Position numbers and translations under genes: made by a program. This document shows positions 43,560 to 51,677 of a stretch of 64,000 bases of DNA, piece after piece. Positions within the stretch are counted from its first letter, which is position 1. Each line of letters begins with the position of its first letter. The DNA lies in the NCBI RefSeq assembly GCF_900105865.1, contig NZ_LT629804.1:1054001-1118000 (forward strand). The letters are read 5' to 3'. The stretch is from Arcanobacterium phocae (GTDB lineage: Bacteria > Actinomycetota > Actinomycetes > Actinomycetales > Actinomycetaceae). The notes beneath the pieces were generated by a model. That model worked only from the letters and a program-made list of their open reading frames with translations, did not search any database and was not told the origin of the DNA.

Positions 43560-44636
43560 GTGAAGAAATTCAAGTCTTTTATTGCAGTTGCCGCCGCATC
43601 TGCATTGGCGCTTTCAGCATGTTCCGGCACTGAAGGTAAGCAGTCTGCAGATAACGGCAGTAGTTTTAAGGCGTGCTTGGTGTCCGATGCTGGTGGTTGG
43701 GACGATAAGTCCTTCAATGAGTCCGCATATGACGGTTTGAAAGAAGCAGAAAAAGAATTTGGCGTTTCGGTCAACACAGCAGAATCCAAGGGTGACTCCG
43801 ACTTCGGTCCAAACACCCAGACCATGATTGACGATGGTTGTTCCCTCGTTATTGGCGTCGGCTTCATGCTTGCTCCAGCCATTATGAAGGCTGCCGAAGA
43901 AAACCCAGATCTCCACTTCGGCCTTATTGATTCCGGCTTCGCTGATGCTGATGGTAACCCAGTCGAATTGGCAAATGGACGTGCACTTCTCTTCAACACT
44001 CAAGAAGCTGCATATCTAGCTGGTTACGTTGCCGCAGGTGCTACCAAGTCGGGCACTGTTGCTACCTTCGGTGGTCTCCAGATTCCTTCCGTAACAATCT
44101 TTATGGATGGTTTTGTTGATGGTGTTAAGGCATACAACGAAGCTAAGGGTACCTCGGTCAAGGTTCTTGGCTGGGACAAGGACGCCCAGAACGGCTCCTT
44201 CACTAACTCCTTCGATGATCAGTCACTCGGTAAGTCCCAGGCGCAGCAGTTCATCGAGCAGGGTGCGGACATCATCATGCCGGTTGCTGGTCCAGTTGGT
44301 CTTGGCGCTGCTGCAGCCGCAAAGGAAGCTGGCAACATCCGCATTATCGGTGTTGACTCCGATTGGTACGTTTCCACACCTGACTACAAGGAGATCGTTA
44401 TCACCTCGGTCATGAAGGGCATCGGTGAATCTGTTAAGGCTGCTATTGACGGTGCAAAGGATGGAAAGTTTGAAACCACACCTTACGTAGGTACCTTGAA
44501 GAACAAGGGTGTTTCCCTAGCTCCGTTCCACGAGTTTGATTCTCAGCTCTCGGACGAATTGAAGTCCGAAGTTAAGGATCTCGAAGCTAAGATTTCTTCT
44601 GGCGAACTTAAGATTGAGTCGCCAGCGGCTAACTGA
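43560..44636 (+). CDS. bmpA: BMP family nucleoside-binding lipoprotein
   Basis: A 358-residue substrate-binding lipoprotein of the BMP/PnrA (Med) type. The signal peptide (KKFKSFIAVAAASALALS) ends in the lipobox LSAC with Cys21. The mature protein shows DAGGWDDKSFNESAYDGL, the family's ligand-binding start, then GVGFMLAPAI, AYLAGYVAAGATKSG, VATFGGLQIPSV, FIEQGADIIMPVAGP and IGVDSDWY. It captures nucleosides outside the cell for the ABC transporter downstream. GGAG lies 6-7 bases before a GTG start. Codon bias suggests high expression, consistent with a binding protein made in excess over its transporter. Confidence 0.94.
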   Translation: MKKFKSFIAVAAASALALSACSGTEGKQSADNGSSFKACLVSDAGGWDDKSFNESAYDGLKEAEKEFGVSVNTAESKGDSDFGPNTQTMIDDGCSLVIGVGFMLAPAIMKAAEENPDLHFGLIDSGFADADGNPVELANGRALLFNTQEAAYLAGYVAAGATKSGTVATFGGLQIPSVTIFMDGFVDGVKAYNEAKGTSVKVLGWDKDAQNGSFTNSFDDQSLGKSQAQQFIEQGADIIMPVAGPVGLGAAAAAKEAGNIRIIGVDSDWYVSTPDYKEIVITSVMKGIGESVKAAIDGAKDGKFETTPYVGTLKNKGVSLAPFHEFDSQLSDELKSEVKDLEAKISSGELKIESPAAN

Positions 44637-44672
44637 TTCTTAGTAATTTAGCTGGTATGACGAACTAAAGAT

Positions 44673-44717
44673 AGAGAGTGGGTCCTTATTCTTTTATAGA
44701 GTAAGGTCCCACTTTCT
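44673..44717 (+). terminator. Partial terminator/stabiliser hairpin between bmpA and the ABC ATPase
   Basis: A 19-bp stem with one mismatch and two G-U pairs (44673-44691 with 44699-44717; left arm begins AGAGAGTGGG) and a 7-base loop, 36 bases after bmpA, followed by a short AT-rich run. Such hairpins after binding-protein genes reduce readthrough or protect the upstream message. Confidence 0.65.
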
Positions 44718-44837
44718 ATTTAATGAGATGAATATAGTTCAATTTCCTTGCGTCAGTAAAAGTACTGACAACAGGGTATGATTATTGATACACAAAACTC
44801 AGAATTACTAGATACTGAGGAACGAAAGGGGTTCAGC

Positions 44838-46388
44838 GTGAAGCTGGAGCTAAGGGGCATTACAAAGAGGTTTGGCCCTCTTGTAGCGAATGATCATATT
44901 GATCTCGTAGTCGAAGAAGGACACATCCACGCTCTTCTTGGTGAAAATGGAGCAGGTAAATCAACACTAATGAACGTGTTGTATGGCTTATATGATCCAG
45001 ACGAGGGCGATATTCTGCTCGACGGTAAACAAGTCAAGTTTAATGGTCCAGGTGATGCAGTTGCTGCGGGAATCGGTATGGTGCATCAGCACTTCATGTT
45101 GATTCCAGTATTCACTGTAGCTGAATCCGTTGCGTTAGGTTATGAGCCAGCTGGTGCTGGTGGCATCATTGATATTAAGAAAGCACGCCAAACAGTTATT
45201 GATGTTTCGAAACGCTTCGGTTTCGATTTGGACCCGGATGCTTATATTGAGGATTTGCCCGTAGGTGCACAGCAACGAGTCGAGATTGTTAAGGCACTGT
45301 CGCGCGATGCTAAGATCTTGATTCTCGATGAGCCAACTGCGGTCCTTACTCCGCAAGAAACTGACGAATTGATGACTATTATGAAGCAGCTAGCTGCCGC
45401 CGGGACATCGATCGTCTTCATTACGCACAAACTCCGCGAAGTGCGAGCAGTAGCGGATGATATTACCGTTATTCGACGGGGCGCTGTGGTAGGAACTGCC
45501 AGTCCGACGTCGTCAGAGGCTGAACTGGCAACGAAGATGGTTGGTCGTCCAGTTATGCTACAGCTTGAAAAAGAAGCACCAAAGTTAGGCGAAGTGGGAC
45601 TAGAGTTCAAAGATGTTTCGCTACTCAATGACGCCGGTGCTCATGTACTCGACCACGTGTCATTCGACGTGCGCCGCGGAGAAGTATTAGCAGTAGCTGG
45701 TGTTCAAGGAAATGGACAGACAGAACTAGCCGAGGCGGTTCTGGGGCTGCAAGAGCCAGCGCAAGGAACCATTACGCTAGATGGCAACGAAATTCAAGGA
45801 CACAGCGTCCGGGCAAATATCGATGCGGGTATTGGATTCATTCCTGAAGACCGCTCTAAAGACGGAATGATTGCGTCGTTCTCAATCGCTGAAAATCTCA
45901 TTCTCGATCAGTATCTCAATAAACCGTATGCAAGCGGTGTTGCACTACATCCGAACGTAGTAGCCACAAATGCTAATGAAAAGGTTGAAGAATTCGATAT
46001 TCGTATCACCCGAATTAGCGATCCAATTTCTACACTGTCCGGTGGTAACGCCCAAAAGGTAGTTGTTGCTCGAGAACTCTCACGAGACCTTCGACTCCTA
46101 GTTGCAAGCCAACCAACTCGTGGAGTCGACGTTGGATCAATCGAATTTATTCATCGCCGAATCATTGAAGCGCGTGACGCAAGCACGCCGGTTCTCCTTA
46201 TCTCATCAGAACTTGATGAGGTAGTTGCACTGGCAGATCGCATTGCAGTGATGTATCGCGGAAAAATTATCGGTATTGTGCCAGCTGATACACCGCGTGA
46301 TGCTCTCGGCTTGATGATGGCGGGTGTCCCACAGGAGGAAGCTTTGGCTTCAGCTGCTAAAGCATCTGTAACGAAAGGTGCGAAATAA
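44838..46388 (+). CDS. Nucleoside ABC transporter ATP-binding protein
   Basis: A 516-residue ATPase with two ABC cassettes, as in simple-sugar and nucleoside importers (YufO/RbsA-like). N-cassette: Walker A GENGAGKST (in HALLGENGAGKSTLMNVLYG), Q-loop VHQHFMLIP, signature LPVGAQQRVEIVKAL, Walker B ILILDEPTAVLTPQE. C-cassette: Walker A replaced by GVQGNGQTELAEA, signature LSGGNAQKVVVARE, Walker B-like LLVASQPTRGVD without the acidic residue, so the second site is probably degenerate. A longer frame starts at 44778, but AAAGGGG lies 7 bases before a GTG at 44838 (MKLELRGITKRFGPL), the position expected by homology. Confidence 0.92.
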   Translation: MKLELRGITKRFGPLVANDHIDLVVEEGHIHALLGENGAGKSTLMNVLYGLYDPDEGDILLDGKQVKFNGPGDAVAAGIGMVHQHFMLIPVFTVAESVALGYEPAGAGGIIDIKKARQTVIDVSKRFGFDLDPDAYIEDLPVGAQQRVEIVKALSRDAKILILDEPTAVLTPQETDELMTIMKQLAAAGTSIVFITHKLREVRAVADDITVIRRGAVVGTASPTSSEAELATKMVGRPVMLQLEKEAPKLGEVGLEFKDVSLLNDAGAHVLDHVSFDVRRGEVLAVAGVQGNGQTELAEAVLGLQEPAQGTITLDGNEIQGHSVRANIDAGIGFIPEDRSKDGMIASFSIAENLILDQYLNKPYASGVALHPNVVATNANEKVEEFDIRITRISDPISTLSGGNAQKVVVARELSRDLRLLVASQPTRGVDVGSIEFIHRRIIEARDASTPVLLISSELDEVVALADRIAVMYRGKIIGIVPADTPRDALGLMMAGVPQEEALASAAKASVTKGAK

Positions 46389-47656
46389 TGAGTAATAAAA
46401 AAACTACCTCAATTACTGGTGATAAATGGATAGCAGCTTTCTTCCATACAGCGCCTCGGTCTGGATGGCTTGTTGGAATTATTGCAGTGCTTATTGCATT
46501 CGCACTCGGAGCTCTCCTTATTCTCATCACTGGCGCCTCAGTGTTTGACGCTTATGTAGCGATGTTCAAAGGGTCAATCTTTAATGCTTCAGCCCTTAAC
46601 CGTGGCCTGTCCTATGCATTGCGCCCGGCGATGGATTCGTTGTTCTTCGCAACACCACTCATTTTGGCTGGACTTGGCTTGGGCTTCGGTTTCCGCGCTG
46701 GTTTGTTCAACATCGGTGGTGCTGGACAAATTGTGTTCGGTGCGCTTGCCGCAATTTGGGTGTCCTTTAGCCTCAACCTGCCATACGGTCTCCATCTCCT
46801 TGTCGCTTTGATCGCGGCTGCGATCGCCGGCGGTCTTTATGCTGGTATCGCAGGATTTTTAAAGGCTAAAACTGGTGCAAATGAAGTCATCGTGACGATC
46901 ATGTTGAACTCTATTGCCGGGCTTGCGTTAACATATGTGTTGTCGTTGGATTCGTGGCACCAACCCGGGCAAAATAACCCGGTAACCCCGGTTGCATCCC
47001 ATACTGCTGCATTGCCGGGATTACTGCCTTCCCCTTCGAAGATCCACCTAGGATTGATTATCGCCATTGTTGCGGTGTTCGTATATTGGTGGTTGCTTGA
47101 GCGCTCAACATTTGGTTTTGAAGTACGCGCAGTTGGTGCTAATCCACACGCAGCTCGCACTGCGGGTATGTCGATTGCTAAAGTCACTACGCTAACAATG
47201 GTGACATCAGGAATCTTTACCGGGTTAGCTGGTGCAAATGAAGCTCTAGGAACCATGTACCAAGCAAATCAAGGTGTTACCTCTGGAATTGCCGGAACAG
47301 TTGGTTTCGATGCTATTACAGTTGCTTTGCTGGGGCGTAACAAGCCGATGGGGATATTTTTCTCTGGTCTCTTGTTTGGTGCTTTTAAAGCGGGTGGCTA
47401 TTCAATGCAGGCACAGGGTGTGCCGATTGATATGGTACTGATTCTTGAATCAGTCATTGTTTTGTTTATTGCAGCACCGGCACTTATCCGTTGGATGTTC
47501 CGTTTACCAAAGCCAGATGGAAAAGGTATGCGCGAGTATGCTGCTTCGTTGAGTAGCCCAGAACCGACGCGTAAGGCTGTTGCTATCAATGTTTCGGCGT
47601 CGGAGAATTCTGCTTCAGATGACTCGCCTACTAATGGAAAGGAGGCGCAAGAATAA
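46388..47656 (+). CDS. Nucleoside ABC transporter permease (YufP-like)
   Basis: A 422-residue permease of the BPD_transp_2 family with about ten helices. Markers: AMDSLFFATPLILAGLGLGF, GLFNIGGAGQIVFGALAAIW, KTGANEVIVTIMLNSIAGLA and the conserved FEVRAVGANPHAARTAGMSI loop, followed by GFDAITVALLGRNKP. It overlaps the ATPase gene by one base (TAATG) and forms a heterodimer with the next protein. A Ser/Ala-rich hydrophilic tail of about 40 residues follows the last helix. Confidence 0.93.
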   Translation: MSNKKTTSITGDKWIAAFFHTAPRSGWLVGIIAVLIAFALGALLILITGASVFDAYVAMFKGSIFNASALNRGLSYALRPAMDSLFFATPLILAGLGLGFGFRAGLFNIGGAGQIVFGALAAIWVSFSLNLPYGLHLLVALIAAAIAGGLYAGIAGFLKAKTGANEVIVTIMLNSIAGLALTYVLSLDSWHQPGQNNPVTPVASHTAALPGLLPSPSKIHLGLIIAIVAVFVYWWLLERSTFGFEVRAVGANPHAARTAGMSIAKVTTLTMVTSGIFTGLAGANEALGTMYQANQGVTSGIAGTVGFDAITVALLGRNKPMGIFFSGLLFGAFKAGGYSMQAQGVPIDMVLILESVIVLFIAAPALIRWMFRLPKPDGKGMREYAASLSSPEPTRKAVAINVSASENSASDDSPTNGKEAQE

Positions 47657-48981
47657 TGGAAAACCGTGGTTCTCAACAGTTATCAGCTCCACAAGTAGAA
47701 ATCCCAGAGGCGCTCAATAACGAAGTCATTGGTAAAATCTCGTGGAAGTTCCCTATTACATATGGGCTTGCAACTCTACTTGCACTCTTTTTTGCATTGA
47801 ACGCTAGCGGTAATGCCCGGCTTCGTCTAAATGACCGTGCATCTTCCGTTGATATCCCAGATATTATGGTGCCGGCAGTTGTAACGCTATGGGTCTTCTT
47901 AATACTCATCACAGTTGCTACGATATGGTCAGTAGTGTCGACTCTCAGCCACGGAAAGTACGGCAAAACCGGACGAATTCTTGACGTTATTTCAACTATT
48001 GTTGTCGCTGTTTTAACAGTGTTTGGCTTCCTCGTCTTTGCTGGCGCTGGCTCGGCTGGAGCGATTACACTCACGTCAACGCTGGGCATTACTGTCGCTA
48101 TCTCCACTCCGCTCATCTTCGGTGCCCTATCTGGTGTAGTGTGCGAACATGTAGGAGTTGTCAATATTGCGATTGAAGGACAGCTGTTGGTTGGTGCATT
48201 CGTTGGCGTCATGGCAGCATCATTCTTCAAAACTCCATATGTAGGTCTACTAGCTGCGCCGCTTGCAGGTGCCCTTGTTGGTTCCTTACTAGCTTTGTTC
48301 TCAGTTAAGTATGGTGTAGACCAAATCATTGTCGGCGTTGTCCTCAACGTATTGTGCCTTGGCTTGACCACGTTCTTCTATGGAACGCTCATGTCAGATA
48401 ATGCGGAAGTTCTCAACACAAACCAATATTCATTGCCAACAATCCGTATCCCACTCTTAGCAGAGATTCCAATTGTCGGTCCGATGCTCTTTGATCAGAC
48501 AATTTTGGTCTACATTATGTATATTGCAGTTGCGATGCTAACTGTCTTCCTTTACCGGTCACGTTGGGGATTGCGGATGCGCGCATGTGGTGAGCATCCA
48601 CGCGCTGCCGATACCGTCGGCATTAACGTCAATCGCACGCGTATTCGGAATACGATCTTCGGATCAGCAATTGCCGGCCTAGGTGGAGCGTTCTTCACGA
48701 TCGGCCAGGGACTGGCATTCACAGATAACATGTCGGCCGGAAACGGATATATTGCGTTAGCCGCGATGATCCTCGGAAAGTGGCACCCTGTTGGGGCGCT
48801 CGGAGCTGCAGGAATGTTCGGCTTCGCAAAGGCTGTTGCACTGTTGATGCCGAATTTGCACGGTGGAATTCCGTCGCAGCTAGTCAATATGATTCCTTAC
48901 ATCATTACCGTTATTGCCGTGGCTGGCTTCGTCGGCAAGTCACGACCGCCAGCAGCAGAAAACATTCCTTACATTAAGTAA
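47656..48981 (+). CDS. Nucleoside ABC transporter permease (YufQ-like)
   Basis: A 441-residue BPD_transp_2 permease, partner of the preceding one. After three helices in its N-terminal extension (~30-135) it shows the core: GITVAISTPLIFGALSGVVC, EHVGVVNIAIEGQLLVGAFV, VDQIIVGVVLNVLCLGL, WGLRMRACGEHPRAADTVGI and GNGYIALAAMILGKWHPVG. The N-terminal part is longer than in Bacillus YufQ. It overlaps the preceding gene by one base, and the ABC genes run on into cdd, deoA and deoC. Confidence 0.93.
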   Translation: MENRGSQQLSAPQVEIPEALNNEVIGKISWKFPITYGLATLLALFFALNASGNARLRLNDRASSVDIPDIMVPAVVTLWVFLILITVATIWSVVSTLSHGKYGKTGRILDVISTIVVAVLTVFGFLVFAGAGSAGAITLTSTLGITVAISTPLIFGALSGVVCEHVGVVNIAIEGQLLVGAFVGVMAASFFKTPYVGLLAAPLAGALVGSLLALFSVKYGVDQIIVGVVLNVLCLGLTTFFYGTLMSDNAEVLNTNQYSLPTIRIPLLAEIPIVGPMLFDQTILVYIMYIAVAMLTVFLYRSRWGLRMRACGEHPRAADTVGINVNRTRIRNTIFGSAIAGLGGAFFTIGQGLAFTDNMSAGNGYIALAAMILGKWHPVGALGAAGMFGFAKAVALLMPNLHGGIPSQLVNMIPYIITVIAVAGFVGKSRPPAAENIPYIK

Positions 48982-48994
48982 ACAATTTGTGGAT

Positions 48995-49021
48995 CGGTGG
49001 GCCGGCTTTGCCGGCTCACCG
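48995..49021 (+). terminator. Hairpin between the transporter and cdd
   Basis: A 12-bp GC-rich stem with one G-U pair (CGGTGGGCCGGC at 48995-49006 with 49010-49021), loop TTT, 14 bases after the permease. No T-tract follows, so it more likely lowers readthrough or protects mRNA ends than stops transcription. Confidence 0.5.
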
Positions 49022-49046
49022 CTCGTTTCAGATGAAAGAAGTCGAA

Positions 49047-49502
49047 ATGCCAGAAATCAACTGGGAAGAACTAAAAGAGCTTGCCATCGAAGCTATGAAG
49101 ACCGCGTACGCGCCATACTCGGGCTATCCAGTCGGCGCAGCAGCTTTGGTAGATGATGGTCGTCTTGTATCAGGTTGCAACGTCGAAAACGCATCAACCG
49201 GGCTTGGTACATGTGCAGAAAACGGTCTAGTCTCGATGCTTCACCGCACCGGTGGTGGACGTCTGGTGGCATTTTACTGCGTCAACGGTAACGAAGACGT
49301 TATCGTGCCGTGTGGGCGCTGCCGCCAGTTGCTGTACGAACATGGCGGGCCAAATTTGCTTGTCACAATGCCAACCGGAATTATGCGGATGGACGAGGTG
49401 CTACCGCAAGGCTTCACACCGGCGGATCTTGCCCAAGTAGAGTCGAGCCTAATCAAGATTGATACCCCGTACGCGTTACGCGAATCCGAAGATACGAAAT
49501 AG
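49047..49502 (+). CDS. cdd: Cytidine deaminase
   Basis: A 151-residue homotetrameric-type deaminase converting cytidine/deoxycytidine to uridine/deoxyuridine. The active site is GLGTCAENGLVSML (zinc Cys and proton-shuttle Glu) and VIVPCGRCRQLLYE (two zinc Cys); VGAAALVDDGRLVSGCNVEN is the preceding substrate segment. The frame is open upstream to 48987; ATG codons at 49032 and 49047 are candidates. AAAGAAG lies 6 bases before 49047, which is preferred with moderate confidence. It is part of the nucleoside operon. Confidence 0.93.
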   Translation: MPEINWEELKELAIEAMKTAYAPYSGYPVGAAALVDDGRLVSGCNVENASTGLGTCAENGLVSMLHRTGGGRLVAFYCVNGNEDVIVPCGRCRQLLYEHGGPNLLVTMPTGIMRMDEVLPQGFTPADLAQVESSLIKIDTPYALRESEDTK

Positions 49503-49516
49503 ATACAGGAGCAGTT

Positions 49517-50806
49517 ATGGCTGAAAAATTTGATGTAGTTGATATCATTCGCGCGAAGCGGGATAAGTCGAAGCTATCGAAAGAAGAAATCGATTGGACC
49601 ATCGATGCCTACACTCGTGGCGTCATAGGCGATGAACAGATGGCAGCATTGGCCATGGCAATCTTCCTTAACGGTATGGATCGGGAAGAAATTGCCCAAT
49701 GGACACACGCCATGATTGAGTCGGGCGAACGGATGGACTTCTCTGGTCTCGGACGTATCACCGCTGACAAGCACTCAACTGGAGGCGTAGGCGACAAGAT
49801 CACGTTGCCACTTGCTCCATTAGTAGCTGTTTATGGAGTTGCAGTTCCGCAGCTGTCAGGACGCGGTCTAGGACACACTGGTGGCACTCTCGATAAACTC
49901 GAAGCAATTCCTGGGTGGCGAGCTGCTCTGTCCAATGAAGAAATCATGCACCAACTCGGACTTGAGGGCCCGGGCGCTGTGATTTGCGCGGCTGGATCCG
50001 GACTAGCACCAGCTGATAAGAAGCTGTATGCACTGCGTGACATTACCTCAACAGTTGATTGTATTCCGCTCATCGCCTCATCGATTATGTCGAAGAAGAT
50101 TGCCGAAGGAACACATTCCCTAGTCCTTGATGTCAAGGTTGGCTCTGGCGCATTCATGAAGGATCTTGCCAAGGCTCAAGAACTAGCCCGGACTATGGTT
50201 GATCTGGGAACCGATGCGGGAGTGAAGACCACTGCCTTGCTGACAGATATGTCGACACCACTTGGTATGAAGATTGGTAACGGTCTTGAAGTCGAAGAAT
50301 CTGTTGAAGTTCTTGCAGGCGGTGGCCCATCCGACGTCGTCGAACTGACCCTAGCGTTGGCTCGCGAAATGTTGACTGCAGCAGGCCAGCCTGATGCAGA
50401 TATCGAAGCTGCGCTTAAGGATGGTCGTGCAATGGATGTATGGCGCAAGATGATCCGAGCACAAGGCGGAGATCCTGATGCGGCGATGCCGGTCGCTAAG
50501 CATACGCAGGACGTCGTGGCAGAAGCGGACGGTGTGCTTTCTACTCTCGATGCGCTCTCTGTTGGCGTAGCATCGTGGCGTCTTGGCGCAGGACGTGCAT
50601 TTAAGGAAGAACCAGTTCAATTGGCAGCTGGAATTGAACTATTCGCCAAGCCAGGCGACATGGTGAAGAAGGGCCAAAAGCTCATGACTCTCCACACTGA
50701 TGATGAGTCGCGAATTGAGCGTGCGCTGGCTTCTCTCGACGGCGGAATCGTTATCGGTGGCGAATATCAGCCACAAGAATCTGTCGTTTTAGACCGTATT
50801 TCATAG
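49517..50806 (+). CDS. deoA: Thymidine / pyrimidine-nucleoside phosphorylase
   Basis: A 429-residue phosphorylase that splits thymidine, and possibly uridine, into base and (deoxy)ribose-1-phosphate. Motifs: TADKHSTGGVGDKITLPLAP (phosphate site), SGRGLGHTGGTLDKLEAIPG (family signature), ALRDITSTVDCIPLIASSIM and KVGSGAFMKDLAKA. The C-terminal domain ends with GDMVKKGQKLMTLH and YQPQESVVLDRIS. ACAGGAGCAG precedes the ATG, 14 bases after cdd. Its sugar product feeds a phosphopentomutase-type enzyme and then DeoC. Confidence 0.95.
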   Translation: MAEKFDVVDIIRAKRDKSKLSKEEIDWTIDAYTRGVIGDEQMAALAMAIFLNGMDREEIAQWTHAMIESGERMDFSGLGRITADKHSTGGVGDKITLPLAPLVAVYGVAVPQLSGRGLGHTGGTLDKLEAIPGWRAALSNEEIMHQLGLEGPGAVICAAGSGLAPADKKLYALRDITSTVDCIPLIASSIMSKKIAEGTHSLVLDVKVGSGAFMKDLAKAQELARTMVDLGTDAGVKTTALLTDMSTPLGMKIGNGLEVEESVEVLAGGGPSDVVELTLALAREMLTAAGQPDADIEAALKDGRAMDVWRKMIRAQGGDPDAAMPVAKHTQDVVAEADGVLSTLDALSVGVASWRLGAGRAFKEEPVQLAAGIELFAKPGDMVKKGQKLMTLHTDDESRIERALASLDGGIVIGGEYQPQESVVLDRIS

Positions 50807-50857
50807 CTAAAAATAGAAGATCAAGGGCAATAGCCTTTGCAGAGAAAAGGAGAAATC

Positions 50858-51520
50858 GTGGCAACACGTGAAGAAGTAGCAGGCATCGTAGATCATACTT
50901 TGCTGAAGCCAGAAGCAACCATGGATGACGTTAAGAAGCTTATCGATGATGCAAAGAAACTGGGCACATACTCAGTTTGCGTCTCGCCTTCGATGCTTCC
51001 ACTTCCAGAAGAAATCGAGATGGGTGACGTTAAACTTGCCGTCGTCTGCGGTTTCCCATCTGGCGCAGTCGCCTCTGAAATCAAAGCCGCTGAAGCTGCT
51101 CGTGCAGTAGCAGCAGGCGCAGACGAAGTCGATATGGTTATCAACGTTGGCTTAGCAAAGGAAGGCGCTTGGGAAGAGCTCGAATACGACATCGCCGTCG
51201 TTCGTGACGCTATCCCATATGCGGTACTCAAGGTCATTATCGAATCGGCTGCATTGACGGATGAAGAAATCGAAAAGACCTGTGAAGCTGCAATGAACGC
51301 TGGTGCAGATTTCGTGAAGACGTCCACCGGCTTCCACCCAGCTGGCGGAGCTTCAGTCCATGCCATTGAGATCATGAAGAAGACCGTGGGCGACGAACTA
51401 GAGATTAAGGCGTCTGGCGGTATTCATGATGGTGCATTCGCATTGGAGCTTATGAAGGCTGGCGCAACTCGACTCGGTCTATCAGGTACCCAGAAGGTTC
51501 TCGATACTCTCCCAGAGTGA
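50858..51520 (+). CDS. deoC: Deoxyribose-phosphate aldolase
   Basis: A 220-residue class I aldolase that cleaves 2-deoxyribose-5-P to glyceraldehyde-3-P and acetaldehyde. Markers: [74 protein letters not shown], and the Schiff-base lysine in [17 protein letters not shown], followed by [16 protein letters not shown] precedes a GTG at 50858, which is chosen over the upstream ATG at 50837. It closes the operon before a terminator. Confidence 0.96.
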   Translation: MATREEVAGIVDHTLLKPEATMDDVKKLIDDAKKLGTYSVCVSPSMLPLPEEIEMGDVKLAVVCGFPSGAVASEIKAAEAARAVAAGADEVDMVINVGLAKEGAWEELEYDIAVVRDAIPYAVLKVIIESAALTDEEIEKTCEAAMNAGADFVKTSTGFHPAGGASVHAIEIMKKTVGDELEIKASGGIHDGAFALELMKAGATRLGLSGTQKVLDTLPE

Positions 51521-51544
51521 GAAAGAGTAGCCTCATAGTATAGC

Positions 51545-51590
51545 AGAAATAGCGCAAAGTCAGGCGGAAGTCTGGATTTGCGCTATTTCT
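51545..51590 (+). terminator. Hairpin after deoC sharing its stem with the repeat at 30436
   Basis: A perfect 14-bp stem AGAAATAGCGCAAA (51545-51558) with 51577-51590 and an 18-base loop, 24 bases after deoC. Its core AATAGCGCAAA is the same as in the inverted repeat before the YchJ gene. Confidence 0.75.
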
Positions 51591-51616
51591 ACATTTGTTG
51601 TGATTACCGGTGTTAT

Positions 51617-51668
51617 ATAACTGTGCGGGCTAACCAGAGTTTCTTCTGACTAGCCCGCACCCAGTTAT
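51617..51668 (-). terminator. Terminator of the phosphosugar-mutase gene
   Basis: A 16-bp stem with a 2-base bulge (ATAACTGTGCGGGCTA at 51617-51632 against 51651-51668), 9 bases beyond the minus-strand stop at 51678. GC-rich centre and AT-rich flank fit an intrinsic terminator, and it also separates the convergent deoC. Confidence 0.7.
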
Positions 51669-51677
51669 CCGAAACAA

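Noticed and set aside
43445..43633. Frame of 62 codons across the bmpA start
   Set aside because: Overlaps the bmpA signal peptide in another frame, no ribosome site, low-quality composition.
44778..44837. Upstream start of the nucleoside ABC ATPase
   Set aside because: Twenty extra hydrophilic residues before the usual ABC start; AAAGGGG with a GTG at 44838 fits the family better, though the ATG at 44778 is not excluded.
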